A stretch of DNA of 64,000 nucleotides from the NCBI GenBank assembly GCA_023525715.1, contig CM042017.1, positions 77,142,666-77,206,665 on the forward strand, in the 5' to 3' direction. This DNA comes from Cichorium intybus. Taxonomy: Eukaryota > Streptophyta > Magnoliopsida > Asterales > Asteraceae. The translations under genes were made by a program, and so were the position numbers. Below are positions 1 through 10,187 of this stretch, in pieces; position 1 is the first letter of the stretch; each line of letters opens with the position of its first letter. The notes under the pieces are model-generated. The model was not told the DNA's origin, did no database searches, and saw only the letters and a list, made by a program, of their open reading frames with translations.

Positions 1-858
1 ATGTATTGGTGGCCGGGACTGAAGAAAGATATTGAAAGGCATATGAAAAGTATTTGACTTGTACGCAAAGTAAAGTCAAACTGTTAGAAACGTGCAAAGA
101 AATTGACCCATTGTTGGCCCCAGAAAAGAAATGGGACAACATTGTTATAGACTTTGCAATAAAGTCTCTGCAAGTACCGTATATTGATGAACAAAGTGAC
201 CTAATGATGCAGATTTTAGAAGATGTGCTTGAAAATTTCATAGCAGACCTAGTGAAAGATGAGAAGATCGTCTATTTTTGAGAGAAATTGTAAAAAAAAA
301 AAATAGCAGCCTACATGCTAGTAGTTTGATGACTCACATGAAGTATGGTATGGAATACCGAGTTACCCTCCGATATATTGGATTGAAGATGTGATAAAGC
401 TGTTGGCTAGATCCTAGATTCTCGCACAAACTGAAGAGGATACTTGATGAGTACGAATGAATTTGAAGTATGGTTAAGAAATTGTAAAACGGTATGTGAA
501 TCGCCGAATATAAGCCTTTAAAATTCCAAGTAAAGGAATATAGTAGTACGAAAAGTGATCCTTTGGAAAGGTTAAAATCTGTTTGGGATGACAAGAAAGA
601 AATTATGTATTAATAATTTCCAACAAATTCCTTATGATGAAATGAGGTAGATAAGTGATTAAGGTACCCGGGACAACCGGAAGAATGATATGAGAACTGT
701 GATATAACCACGAGATACGAAGACTAGTATGGTTAAGTGCTTATGCAATACCATAGAGATTCCGACATGGTGCGGAAGACCGAAAGCTAATCGAGGGAGG
801 CATATCGTCAACTCCTTGTATGATTTCAGGGACGAAATCTTTTGAAGGAGGGGAGAAT
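1..858 (+). pseudogene. Decayed integrase and chromodomain end of Ty3/gypsy pol
   Basis: The first codons read MYWWPGLKKDIERH, the signature of the zinc-binding N-terminus of chromovirus integrase that follows RNase H. The frame then shifts and continues as CTQSKVK and later PLLAPEKKWDNIVIDFA, matching the linker into the integrase core. Beyond about 300 the protein is scattered over several frames with many stops. Around 725-835 a chromodomain-like tail (HRDSDMV, then SREAY) precedes FEGGEN, the usual end of chromovirus pol. The catalytic integrase residues are not recoverable. It would have inserted element cDNA into chromatin. Non-functional. Confidence 0.8.
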
Positions 859-1848
859 TTGTAACGCCAAGATACTCTTTTTATACAAATATAATAAAAA
901 GGGTAAAATGGTCATTTTACCTTGGAAGGGTAAATTGGTATTTTGGACAGAAAAGAATTTACTTTGTAATAATAATTTGAGTCGTGGACTTAAAATGTTA
1001 TAAAAACTGATTTTTGGTCATTTTACCACAAAAGGGTAATTTGGTCATTTGACCATGTGAAGGACCAAATATGAAAAATATTGTTGTTTGTGGCAAATGT
1101 ATAAAGAATGAAAGTTTTATTGTAATAAAACTTGATTATAGTGCCAAAAGTTCAAGAAAGTGAACTTAGGGACTAAAAATGTGAACTTTGGAGGTATAAA
1201 TAGAAGAGTTGACTCTCTTCTTTGGCTGACCATTTGTGCAGCAACGGGAAGGATTTTGTGTGCAAATTCTGCAGAGATCATGAAGCTTGAAGCATGGAAT
1301 TGGAATCATGGCTTGGAATTGGTGATTCCTAAGCTAATTAAGGTTAGTAAACTTGATTTTAACCAAGTTCTTGAAGTGTTCTTGGTTTGGTTTTATAGAA
1401 ACTGAAATTTGTAAATTTCAGTTATGATTATGTAGTCTAAATGGTTTAATGCTTCCATTAAGTCATGCTAGAAGGACTTAATTCAATAATATGGAAGTAG
1501 GTTGCTATTCTTGATGAATTGAGATTTTGATCAAGAACCCTAGATTGTGAGTTCTTGTGATAAACTTAATTCCAAAAGCTTAAAATGAGTTCCAGATGCT
1601 ATATTGACTGAAAGAAATCAATAGAAGCAAGTCAAATTCAACAATTTCGGTTTTTGGACCAAAATGTCAAAAACGGGAATTGTTGGAAAATGTTTGAATA
1701 TATGATTTCCATGAGTTAAAACTAGATGTTAATGAAGGGTTTTGGTCTTGGAACAAACCCCTATCGTTTAAGAAGAGAATTAAGAACTTAATAGCTGAAA
1801 ATGGGATTTTATAGCACAAAAAACGGGCTTCCTGGCTGGAATCGCAGG

Positions 1849-1886
1849 GATCGCGACCCGACCCAAGGGTGGATCGCGACCCGACC
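1849..1886. other. Paired CG-rich boxes in LTR J
   Basis: The 15-mer GATCGCGACCCGACC occurs twice, at 1849-1863 and 1872-1886, separated by 8 bp. It is the Tekay version of the paired CG-box pattern seen in other elements here. Function unknown. Confidence 0.7.
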
Positions 1887-2379
1887 TCGCGGCAGAATGC
1901 AATCTTGCCCCTGTTAAATTTTGGTGCATTTTCCAAATTTGAATTCAATGCTAGGCTTATCCGATTGACCTGAAATTTTGAACATAGGTTTAATATGTTG
2001 TGAAACTTCATGGAAAATTATCGAAATACGAATACGACCTCCCGAAAGTACTGTAGTAGAATACGCGTATTTTGGGAAGTGTATTAGATTTTTATACCAA
2101 TGGTTAATGCTTGGAATTGGTCTTATATTAGACTCTTGTGCACTAGAATCAACTGAAATGATTATTAACCTATTATCATTTGGTATAGAAATGAATATAT
2201 AGGTATGGGACAAAATGGTTGTGGTGCACGCAAAGGCAAGAAACAACCGGAATGTAAATGCAGCTAGCATCCAGGTGAGTAATCTCACTGATATCATATA
2301 TGATATATGATGGTTGAATTGTTACAGGTTGAAACTAATTTGTGGGACGAAATTGATGGTTCAAAGATACATTCGAAAA

Positions 2380-2750
2380 GACAAGACCAGATAAGCCGTG
2401 AGTCTAATATAGACAAGAACGGAACTGTGAGTCAATAATAATGACAAGACAAGACCAGATAAGCCGTGAGTCTAATATAGACAAGAACGGAACTGTGAGT
2501 AAGTCAATATTGACAAGACCAGATAAGCCGTGAGTCTTTAATAGACAAGAACGGAACTGTGAGTCGAACCCATATAAGACAAGACCGGATAAGCCGTGAG
2601 TCTAGGCAACAGCGGGCTAACCCGTGAGCCATGGTTTATTTTGATGAGTCAAACTTATATAGACAAGACCGCATAAGCCGTGAGTGTATGCACCAGCGGG
2701 CTAACCCGTGAGCCAAGGCAACAGCGGGCTAACCCGTGAGCCATAATTGA
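2380..2750 (+). repeat. Tandem repeats inside LTR J
   Basis: Five units begin with a version of GACAAGACCAGATAAGCCGTG (near 2380, 2447, 2512, 2577 and 2660); three carry the follow-on AGACAAGAACGGAACTGTGA. They are interleaved with three copies of CAGCGGGCTAACCCGTGAGCC. Unit length is roughly 60-80 bp and varies. Confidence 0.85.
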
Positions 2751-3192
2751 TCGTGAAAGAAACTGTTAATAGATGGTGCGGCCACTTGTGGCTATGATAT
2801 TGGATGCTATATCCAAACGGTGCGGCCTAAATGGCTATGATATTCTGGTGCGGCCTTCGGGCTATGATAAACTGGTGCGGCCCTCGGGCTACGATTCATA
2901 CGCTGGAAATGTTTTGGTACGGCTTGTATAGCCATGACAAATGATATGACTTATATAGTCATGATATATGGTATAGTCAGGTATGACTAAGAAAGATGGG
3001 ACAGAAATGATACAGAAATGATTTGAAAGGTATGCAAATAACAGACTGGATGTGATGAAGTGTACAATAATATGATGTGATATGAAAATCACATGATCTC
3101 ACGATTAGGCCGGTAAGGCTATGCAGTAGGATATGAAATCCTAAGATACATATGGTCAGCCAGTAAGGCTAGGATTTTGGATTCGATATCCA
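2613..3192 (+). repeat. Array of short hairpins with different stems
   Basis: At least 15 near-perfect hairpins with 4-7 bp stems and mostly 4-6 nt loops follow one another. Examples: CGGG/CCCG at 2613-2624, TTGGAT/ATCCAA at 2800-2816, GGCC-TTCG-GGCT at 2852-2863, GGCT/AGCC at 2921-2933, ATGACT/AGTCAT at 2946-2962, TAGTCA/TGACTA at 2974-2989, ATGTGAT/ATCACAT at 3075-3094, TAGGAT/ATCCTA at 3127-3143, TGGAT/ATCCA at 3178-3192. Stem sequences differ while pairing is kept. Confidence 0.75.
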
Positions 3193-3246
3193 GACAGTTT
3201 TATGATTGTATTTTGATACATGTTATTTGCAGATACGATTACTCAC

Positions 3247-3262
3247 TGAGCTTTGTAGCTCA
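3247..3262 (+). other. Conserved Tekay LTR hairpin
   Basis: TGAGCT-TTGT-AGCTCA, a perfect 6 bp stem with a 4 nt loop. The equivalent place in LTR G (21332-21347) reads TAAGCT-TTGT-AGCTTA, so one base pair changed from G:C to A:T with pairing kept. Confidence 0.65.
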
Positions 3263-3523
3263 TACCGTTTGTTAAATGTCCCTGCAGGTTAGCAATACCC
3301 TGATAAGGGTAAGGATAAAGTCCGTGACTCAAGAAGTGGACTTGTAGATGCTGTCCGTAGCAGCCCGGCTTCAAAGGAGACTATGGTATTTTATACTCTC
3401 CTTGATACACTTGTACCCGTGTTTATTAAAATATACCCCTTTGTTATGGTTTTATGTATTGAAACCTTGGTTTTAAATGAAAAATTTTTCAGGTGTGTTT
3501 TGTTTTAAAAGCCGGGTGTTACA

Positions 3524-3701
3524 AAACTGGAGGGAAAAGAGTCATGTCGGGACATCTAGCAGCGCCCCGAGAGCCAAGTCTTTCGGCATTCCACACGTCA
3601 CGAATCCCAAAGAAGCTGACTGTTTTTACTGCAAGGAAAAGGGTCACTTGAACAGAAGCTGCCCCAGGTATCTGTTCAAGACATCAAGGATGGCAAAGTA
3701 A
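3524..3701 (+). pseudogene. Copia gag C-terminus with zinc knuckle
   Basis: Reads through CFYCKEKGHLNRSC, a CX2CX4HX4C zinc knuckle that binds retroelement RNA during particle assembly. The frame is open back into the LTR of J, so the true N-terminal part was separated by the J insertion. A stop ends the piece at 3701; protease follows in another frame about 50 bp later. Confidence 0.8.
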
Positions 3702-3750
3702 AGCCATCACAAGCAGGTACTATTCTATATCTAATAACTCACCTTCTTCC

Positions 3751-5184
3751 TGTTCTTGGGTCCTTGATACAGGATGTGGTTTTCATATCTGTTTTGATTT
3801 GCAGGGCCTAAAGGAAAGTAGGGAGCTGGAGCACGGTAGATTGAACCTGGTTATGGGCAATAGGCGAACGTCACTTGTTACCAAGATCGGTGTCTATAGA
3901 CTAGTGCTTAGTAGTGGAGTTAGTTTAGATTTACATAAATTGAATGGTTCAGACAAGGTTATTATTACAAGGTTATTGTCACCTGTTACCAAGATCAGAG
4001 TCTATAGATTAGTGCTTAGTAGTGGAGTTGTTTTAGATTTACATAATTGTTGCTATTCGCCTGATATGGCAAAGAACATAATTTCCTTTCATGCATTGTT
4101 CAAACAAGGTTTTTATTATGAATTTAATAAATTGAATGGTTCAATTTCAGTTTTCAAAAATGATGGTTTTATTTGTAATGCTATGCCTTGTGATAGAGTG
4201 TATGAATCTATTATGTGTGTTGATAATTATGGTCAGAATGTTTTAGCTATTGATTCTTCAAGCGGTATAGAAAAGGCGTGTTTTTGGCACTGTCGCCTTG
4301 GCCATATCAACAAGAAACGCATTGCCCAACTCCAAAAGGATGGAGTGTTGGAATCATTTGACCTCGGGTCGGATGATATATGCGAATCTTGCTTGCTTGG
4401 CAAGATGACAAAATCACCATTCAAAGGTTCATTTGAAAGAGGTGAAGGTCTGTTGGATATCATACACACAGATGTGTGTGGTCCTTTCAGAACAACCACA
4501 AAAGAAGGCACACGTTTCTATGTGACCTTTACTGACGATTTTAGTAGATATGGATACATCTACTTAATCAAGGATAAGTCAAATACCTTTGAAAAGTTCA
4601 AAGAGTTCAAAAAGTGAAGCAGAAAATCAATTGGGTAGAAAGATAAAGATGCTTAGATCCGACAGAGGCGGTGAGTATCTTAGTATCGAGTTTCTCGATT
4701 ATCTCAAGGAATGTGGAATTGTTTCACAGTTGGAGGCAACACCTCAGTTGAACGGTGTTGCTGAAACGCGAAACCGACCTTGTTAGACATGGTTCGTTCC
4801 ATGATGAGTCGAGCTTCACTTCCAATCCATTTCTGGGGGTATGCCTTAGAGACTGCCGCCCATATCCTAAATCTTGTCCCAACCAAGAAGGTTGCGAAAA
4901 CACCACACGAGATGTAGACGGGGAAAGCTCCCTCGTTGGCACTCATCAAAGTTTGGGGCTGTGAGGCTTTCGTAAAACAAGAGACTCATGACAAGCTTAC
5001 GGAAAGAAGTGAGAGGTGTTTCTTCATCGGATACCCGAAACAGTCATTTGGATACTTGTTCTACACACCGAGTGAGGACGTGGTCTTTGTAGCAAGACGG
5101 GGGTTCTTTCGAGAGAGAACTCATTTCCAAAGAGGACAGTGGGAGTACAATCGATCTCGAAGAAATTCAGGAGACGCCCGATGA
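3751..5184 (+). pseudogene. Copia protease and integrase, frameshifted
   Basis: The protease opens with VLDTGCGFHIC, carrying the aspartic protease DTG, followed by MGNRR. A 108 bp segment is duplicated in frame (3878 and 3986 onward), repeating TKI/RVYRLVLSSGV. The pre-integrase zinc region has HCRLGHINKKR and CESCLLGK, followed by the integrase start IIHTDVCGPF and FTDDFSRYGY. At about 4615 the frame shifts; RSDRGGEY and PQLNGVAE (DDE core end) lie in the next frame, and at least two more shifts follow before VWGCEAF. It would have cut the polyprotein and inserted cDNA. It cannot be translated as one product. Confidence 0.85.
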
Positions 5185-5332
5185 AACAACCTTAGAAGAA
5201 ACTAGCAACCAACATGAGGAAGATGTTCCTGTTAGACCGACTGACATCTTATTACCTCTTAGGCGTTCCGGTAGAGTTAGCATGCCACCCGAGTTTTATG
5301 GTTTGTCAGTGATCGTACACTGACAAATCTAG

Positions 5333-6061
5333 ATGAACCAGCTAACTACCATGAAGCAGTCTGCTAAATGGAAAGAGTCGATGGATAGCGAGATCAAGTC
5401 CATGTATGAAAATCAAGTTTGGAACTTGGTTGACAATGTGTCGGGTCGTAAGACAGTCGGGTGCAAGTGGATCTTGAAGAAGAAGACCGATGTGAATGGT
5501 AAAGTACACACTTTTCAAGCTCGGCTGGTTGCGAAGGGATTCACTCAAACCCCGGGGGTTGACTATGATGAAACCTTCTCACCAGTAGCCAAGATTAAGT
5601 CGATTAGGATAATGCTTGCCATAGCTGCATTTCATGATTATGAAATTTGGCAGATGGATGTCAAAACCGCTTTCCTTAACTGGAAGTTGACTGAGGATGT
5701 TTACATGAATCAGCCAGAGGGTTTTATAGACACAAAGCATCCTAATAAGGTGTGTAAGCTTGAGAGATCAATCTACGGATTGAAACAAGCATCTCGCAGG
5801 TGGAATCTTTGCCTCCATGAGAAAGTCAAAAAGTTTGGTTTCTCTAGAAGTGAAGATGAGTCTTGTGTATATGTCAAGGCTAGTGGGAGTATAGTCACTT
5901 TTCTGATGCTGTATGTTGATGACATACTGCTCATGGGAAACGACATTTCGACCTTGCAAGATATCAAGTCTTGGCTCGGGAAGTGTTTCGCCATGAAAGA
6001 CCTAGGAGAAGCTGCCTACATTCTCGGGATAAGGATACTGAGAGATAGAAAGAAAAGATAA
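5333..6061 (+). pseudogene. Copia reverse transcriptase
   Basis: Open for about 240 codons. It contains VWNLVD, GCKWILKKK, ARLVAKGFTQ, YDETFSPVAK, MDVKTAFLN, SIYGLKQAS and the catalytic LYVDDILL, the motifs of Ty1/copia reverse transcriptase in order. It ends at a stop at 6059-6061, shortly after YILGIRILRDR, where an intact element would continue into the connection domain. One residue in the FLNG motif is W rather than G. It copied element RNA into cDNA; this copy is an isolated fragment. Confidence 0.88.
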
Positions 6062-6896
6062 ATAGGACTGAGTCAGTGTACATACTTGGAAAAGGTACTA
6101 AAGAGGTTTAGTATGGAAAATCCAAGAAGGGAGAGCTACCTATCCAAAGTAATGCCAAGTTGAGTAAGACTCAAAGTCCGAGTACCAATGAGGAAATAGC
6201 TGAGATGAGTCGAGTACCTTATGCTTCGGCAGTAGGGTCGATCATGTATGCTATGACATGTACTCGCCCCGACATATCCTTTGCCTTGAGCATGGTTAGT
6301 CGGTACCAGGGTAATCCTGGTAGGGCACACTGGATAGCTGTTAAGAACATACTCAAGTATCTGCGAAGGACGAAGAACATGATGTTAGTCCTTGGTGGCA
6401 GTGATGACTTGAAAGTAAGTGGATATACAGACGCCAGTTTCCAGACAGATAGAGACAGTGGTCGGTCTCAGTCGGGTTGGGTATTTCTCTTGAACGGGGG
6501 AGCGGTCACTTGGAAGAGTTTCAAGCAAGAGACGGTGGCTTATTCAACGTGTGAATCAGAGTACATTGCAACGAGTGAAGTGTCTAAGGAAGCGGCTTGG
6601 CTGAAAAACTTTATCGATGACCTTGGAGATGTCCCGAGCATTCAGGAGCCGATGGAACTATTCTGCAATAATGAAGGAGCGCTTTGACAAAGGAACCGCG
6701 AGATCATGGAAAGTCCACGCATATCAACAGAAAGTACCATTACATTCGACATCGCATAGAACAAGGTCACCTTCTGGTTAAGAGAGTATTATCAGAAGAC
6801 AATCCTGCAGATCCTTTGACTAAGGCTCTGAGTAGGATCAAGCACAATGAGCATGCTCGGAGCATTGGACTAAGGGATGATATTAGTTTTAACAAT
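6062..6896 (+). pseudogene. Copia RNase H and polyprotein end
   Basis: After a short out-of-frame stretch (QCTYLEKVLKRF) the frame at 6160-6687 carries PYASAVGSIMYAMTCTRPD, then RNase H with YTDASFQ and ESEYIA. The third acidic position reads FCNNEGAL, where copia RNase H normally has CDN, so a catalytic Asp seems replaced by Asn. A single shift at about 6684 leads to HINRKYHYIRHRIEQG and PADPLTKAL, the normal C-terminus, ending at 6899. RNase H would remove template RNA during reverse transcription. Confidence 0.85.
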
Positions 6897-6899
6897 TAG

Positions 6900-7709
6900 A
6901 TAGGTTTTGAAACTTGTAACAGTATAAATGTAATTGACTTGGTGATTTAATAATAGAGATTTATTGATGAGTATTGTTTACTACCATTGTCAATTGTTTA
7001 TTATTGTGTTTCAATTTTGCATGTTTAACTTCCTGAGTAATCTGATTATTCAAAGTTCCACAGTCGATCATATTGTTAGGGAGTAAGTATGAACGAAGAC
7101 TGTCATGAATCGGTTGTAGATTGTCTAAGGAGTTAGACATTGCAGTAAGACTGCTGCAACGTTCATGAGTACTTAGAAAATAGAGATTTGAGTATTGGAT
7201 AAACCCGCGCTCAACAGATTGCTTCATGGATTATATCACAAGCAATGTTGAGATGATAATATCTTATGATCTTAAAGTAGAGAAATATGAGTTGTAATTG
7301 GCAAGGCAGTTGTTCATTGATAATGCGAAAACGTATCGGTAACTCGGTGTTATAAAACGTATTGTTGTGAGTGATCTGACTGGTAAAAGATAGACCCTGA
7401 TGGGAAACAAATATCTGTAGGCCTCTTGATGATTTTGAAGTTGATTGAAAGTGTTGGCCAACTAGGACCAAATTGATGTGTTCAATTTGCATTCTTAAAG
7501 TCATAAGCAAAATCAGAAATCGAGAAACAGAGTATCAAACCAAGATTGATCTTAATCCATGTCTTGAGTCTGAAAAATATCTTGTTGGACGGAGGATCAT
7601 CTGATCACTTATCTTTGGACAGAACTGACTGGGTCAGAGTTCGGGAACAGTTTCTAGAAATTGAGATTAATCAGAAGATAAATGGACAGTTAAAGTCATA
7701 GACTTATCC
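6900..7709 (+). other. Untranslated 3' region of element I
   Basis: No convincing coding sequence. It lies between the end of pol and the polypurine tract, as in Angela-lineage elements with a long 3' untranslated region. Confidence 0.7.
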
Positions 7710-7720
7710 AAGTGGGAGAC
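7710..7720 (+). other. Polypurine tract of element I
   Basis: AAGTGGGAGAC directly before the LTR start TGTTGG. The same tract precedes the 3' LTR of element F (minus strand, 49757-49767). It primes plus-strand synthesis. Confidence 0.8.
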
Positions 7721-7890
7721 TGTTGGATTAGGTGTCTTAGCCATGACTTATAAATTGTATTTATGTTATTAGTTGAAGCAAAGTCCATTTGGGTTGCCCT
7801 GATAGCTGGAGGATTGGTATAAAGTTCAGTAGAGAAAAAGGTTGATTTATTAATTATTTAATAAATCAATAGAAATAAAATAAATAGTTT

Positions 7891-7920
7891 ATTAATATAT
7901 TAAAGTGATAATATATTAAT
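7891..7920 (+). promoter_or_regulatory. U3 hairpin shared with element F
   Basis: ATTAATATATT, 8 nt loop, AATATATTAAT: a perfect 11 bp stem, with an outer TAGTTT/AAACTA stem. F carries two copies of the same structure with compensated stem changes (minus-strand sense ATATC/GATAT and ATACC/GGTAT). Confidence 0.65.
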
Positions 7921-8063
7921 TAGAAACTATAATAATTAATTAGAAATTAATCTAGAATTAACTGGATTTAATTTAGTGATTAATTTAATTAATTAAAAGT
8001 GCAGGAACTGGTTTATATTTATTCAATAGCTGAATAACTGGCCAGCCAGTGGGAGGGCCAAAG

Positions 8064-8101
8064 TTGGCGAAAATATGGAGGCTCCCTCCATATTGGCGAA
8101 A
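8064..8101 (+). promoter_or_regulatory. TTGGCGAAA pair flanking a hairpin upstream of TATA
   Basis: TTGGCGAAA at 8064-8072 and again at 8093-8101. Between them ATATGGAGG-CTC-CCTCCATAT forms a perfect 9 bp inverted repeat. It lies about 95 bp upstream of the TATA box, so a promoter role is plausible but inferred. Confidence 0.55.
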
Positions 8102-8194
8102 CCCTAATTAGGGTTTAGAAGCCTTGGTCCAAATGGTCAATAGGCTTGCCCATTAAGGAGGCTCTTCTAGGGTTTTGACTGTAACCCTTGGAGG

Positions 8195-8202
8195 CTATAA
8201 AA
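8195..8202 (+). promoter_or_regulatory. TATA box of LTR I
   Basis: CTATAAAA in the context GGAGGCTATAAAAGGCACC, about 475 bp into the LTR, the expected place for the U3 promoter. Confidence 0.7.
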
Positions 8203-8484
8203 GGCACCTCCTGGCCACCCCAAAACCTGTGCCACCTTCTCAGTATCTCTGGAACTCTGCTGACTTTTCTCCTATTGCTTGGGTGTGACTCCATTTGAGG
8301 CAGGAAACTTTTGCTGCTAGCTTCAACAAGAAGAATCAAAGGCCGGTTTTTCTTGATTTTGATCTTTAAAAATTATTGTTGGCCTTAAGTTTTTGTTATA
8401 TGTTCATAAGATAGAAAAACATAGATCCTCAATTAGGTTGCATGTGAACTTAGGATTTCTAGTTCATTGTTTGCTAACCTTTCA

Positions 8485-8659
8485 TGTATATGCATATGTG
8501 CATGTATATAGATTTTTATAAGTGCACATATGTCCAGATGTTTATATCTACATGTATATGTGTATACATATGGGCACATATATGTATATACACATGTGTA
8601 TACATATACGTATATATGCATATGTGTATGTGTATATGTGCGCATGTGTATATTTTACC

Positions 8660-8756
<97 letters not shown>

Positions 8757-9130
8757 TATATGCATATACGCATTTATCATAAATGTACGTGTACATGTGT
8801 TCTTTCAAATATCAATACATGTGTAAACATATATATGCATATGTGCACATGTGCATATGTGCATAGGTGTACATATTCATATATGTCTATTTTTTTACAT
8901 GTGTGCATATTTGCATAGATGCATACATATATGTGTCTATGTGCATATGTGTATATGCATGTAAGTATTTTTTTTAGGGTTTTTTTAATATGTAGTTTTA
9001 TAAATGCATATGTGCATAGGTGTTTATATGCATATAAATGTGTATGTGCACATATACATATATGCCTATATATGATAAAATAGATGTGCATTTGTTCATA
9101 TGCGTATATGCATGTATGTATTTATTTTAA
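8485..9130. repeat. TGCATATGTG-rich alternating purine-pyrimidine tract
   Basis: About 650 bp dominated by TATGCATATGTGCATG-like words, nearly all alternating purine-pyrimidine, around a pure (TA)n core. Smaller patches of the same kind are at about 9385-9470 and 18538-18602. No coding content; the apparent reading frames are low-complexity artefacts. Confidence 0.8.
8665..8753. repeat. (TA)n microsatellite
   Basis: About 88 bp of uninterrupted TA inside the alternating purine-pyrimidine tract. Confidence 0.95.
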
Positions 9131-9869
<739 letters not shown>

Positions 9870-9891
9870 CAGGTTCAACATATAACCAAAT

Positions 9892-10040
9892 TATACTGGC
9901 TAACCATAAACCATGTGAAACTTGTCCATATTCATTTATGAACATATGTTTAGTTATGAACATTTTCATTTATGAACATGAAAATTACATCTGTTTATAA
10001 ATAAACATAGACAATTTTCAGGTATTTCTATGGTTAGCCA

Positions 10041-10045
<5 letters not shown>
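9892..10045. mobile_element. MITE-like inverted-repeat unit between TA tracts
   Basis: A perfect 17 bp inverted repeat, TATACTGGCTAACCATA at 9892-9908 and its complement at 10029-10045, encloses about 120 bp containing repeated TTTATGAACAT words. (TA)n lies on both sides, directly on the right and 26 bp away on the left. Size, inverted ends and TA context suggest a small non-autonomous DNA transposon with a TA target, but no transposase or empty site is visible. Confidence 0.5.
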
Positions 10046-10127
<82 letters not shown>

Positions 10128-10154
10128 CATACATACATACATACATACATACAT

Positions 10155-10187
<33 letters not shown>
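10041..10187. repeat. Compound microsatellite (TA)n (ACAT)n (AC)n
   Basis: About 80 bp of TA, then about 12 ACAT units, then about nine AC units. Confidence 0.95.

Larger units (their letters stand above)
1..3523 (+). mobile_element. Ty3/gypsy chromovirus, Tekay-like, 3' part (element J)
   Basis: Right-hand part of a long-LTR Ty3/gypsy element, consisting of the decayed end of pol followed by a complete 3' LTR. The LTR starts TGTAACGCC just after a purine-rich stretch and ends GTTACA at 3523. Immediately after it the reading frame of a copia gag zinc knuckle begins, so J is inserted inside element I. The 5' half, the 5' LTR and the second target duplication lie beyond the left edge. The chromodomain remnant and LTR length point to the Tekay/Del clade; the clade is inferred, not tested by phylogeny. 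Confidence 0.85.
860..3523 (+). repeat. 3' LTR of element J (2.66 kb)
   Basis: Bounded by TGTAAC and GTTACA, preceded by a purine-rich tract (GAAGGAGGGGAGAA) that serves as polypurine tract. It contains a doubled CG-rich box (1849-1886), a conserved block around 1955-1985 (CCGATTGACCT followed by AACATAGGT) that is also present in the LTRs of element D, tandem repeats at 2380-2750 and an array of small hairpins at 2613-3192. The partner 5' LTR is outside the window. Confidence 0.85.
3524..8484 (+). mobile_element. Ty1/copia element, Angela-like, 3' part (element I)
   Basis: Domain order after the J insertion is gag zinc knuckle, protease, integrase, reverse transcriptase, RNase H, polypurine tract AAGTGGGAGAC and 3' LTR. 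Integrase before reverse transcriptase is the copia order. The RNase H phrases YTDASFQTDRD and LNGGAVTWKS and the polypurine tract next to TGTTGG are those of the Angela lineage. Most of gag and the 5' LTR are off the left edge. Several frameshifts make it non-autonomous. Confidence 0.85.
7721..8484 (+). repeat. 3' LTR of element I
   Basis: Starts TGTTGGATTAGG. The end at CTTTCA (8484) is provisional because the partner LTR is not in the window. It contains AT-rich hairpins (7842-7869 and 7891-7920), a TTGGCGAAA pair around a hairpin (8064-8101) and a TATA box (8195-8202). Confidence 0.7.

Noticed and set aside
2380..2750. Spaced repeats resembling a CRISPR array
   Set aside because: Plant nuclear LTR context, irregular unit lengths, related spacers and no cas genes; an LTR tandem repeat.
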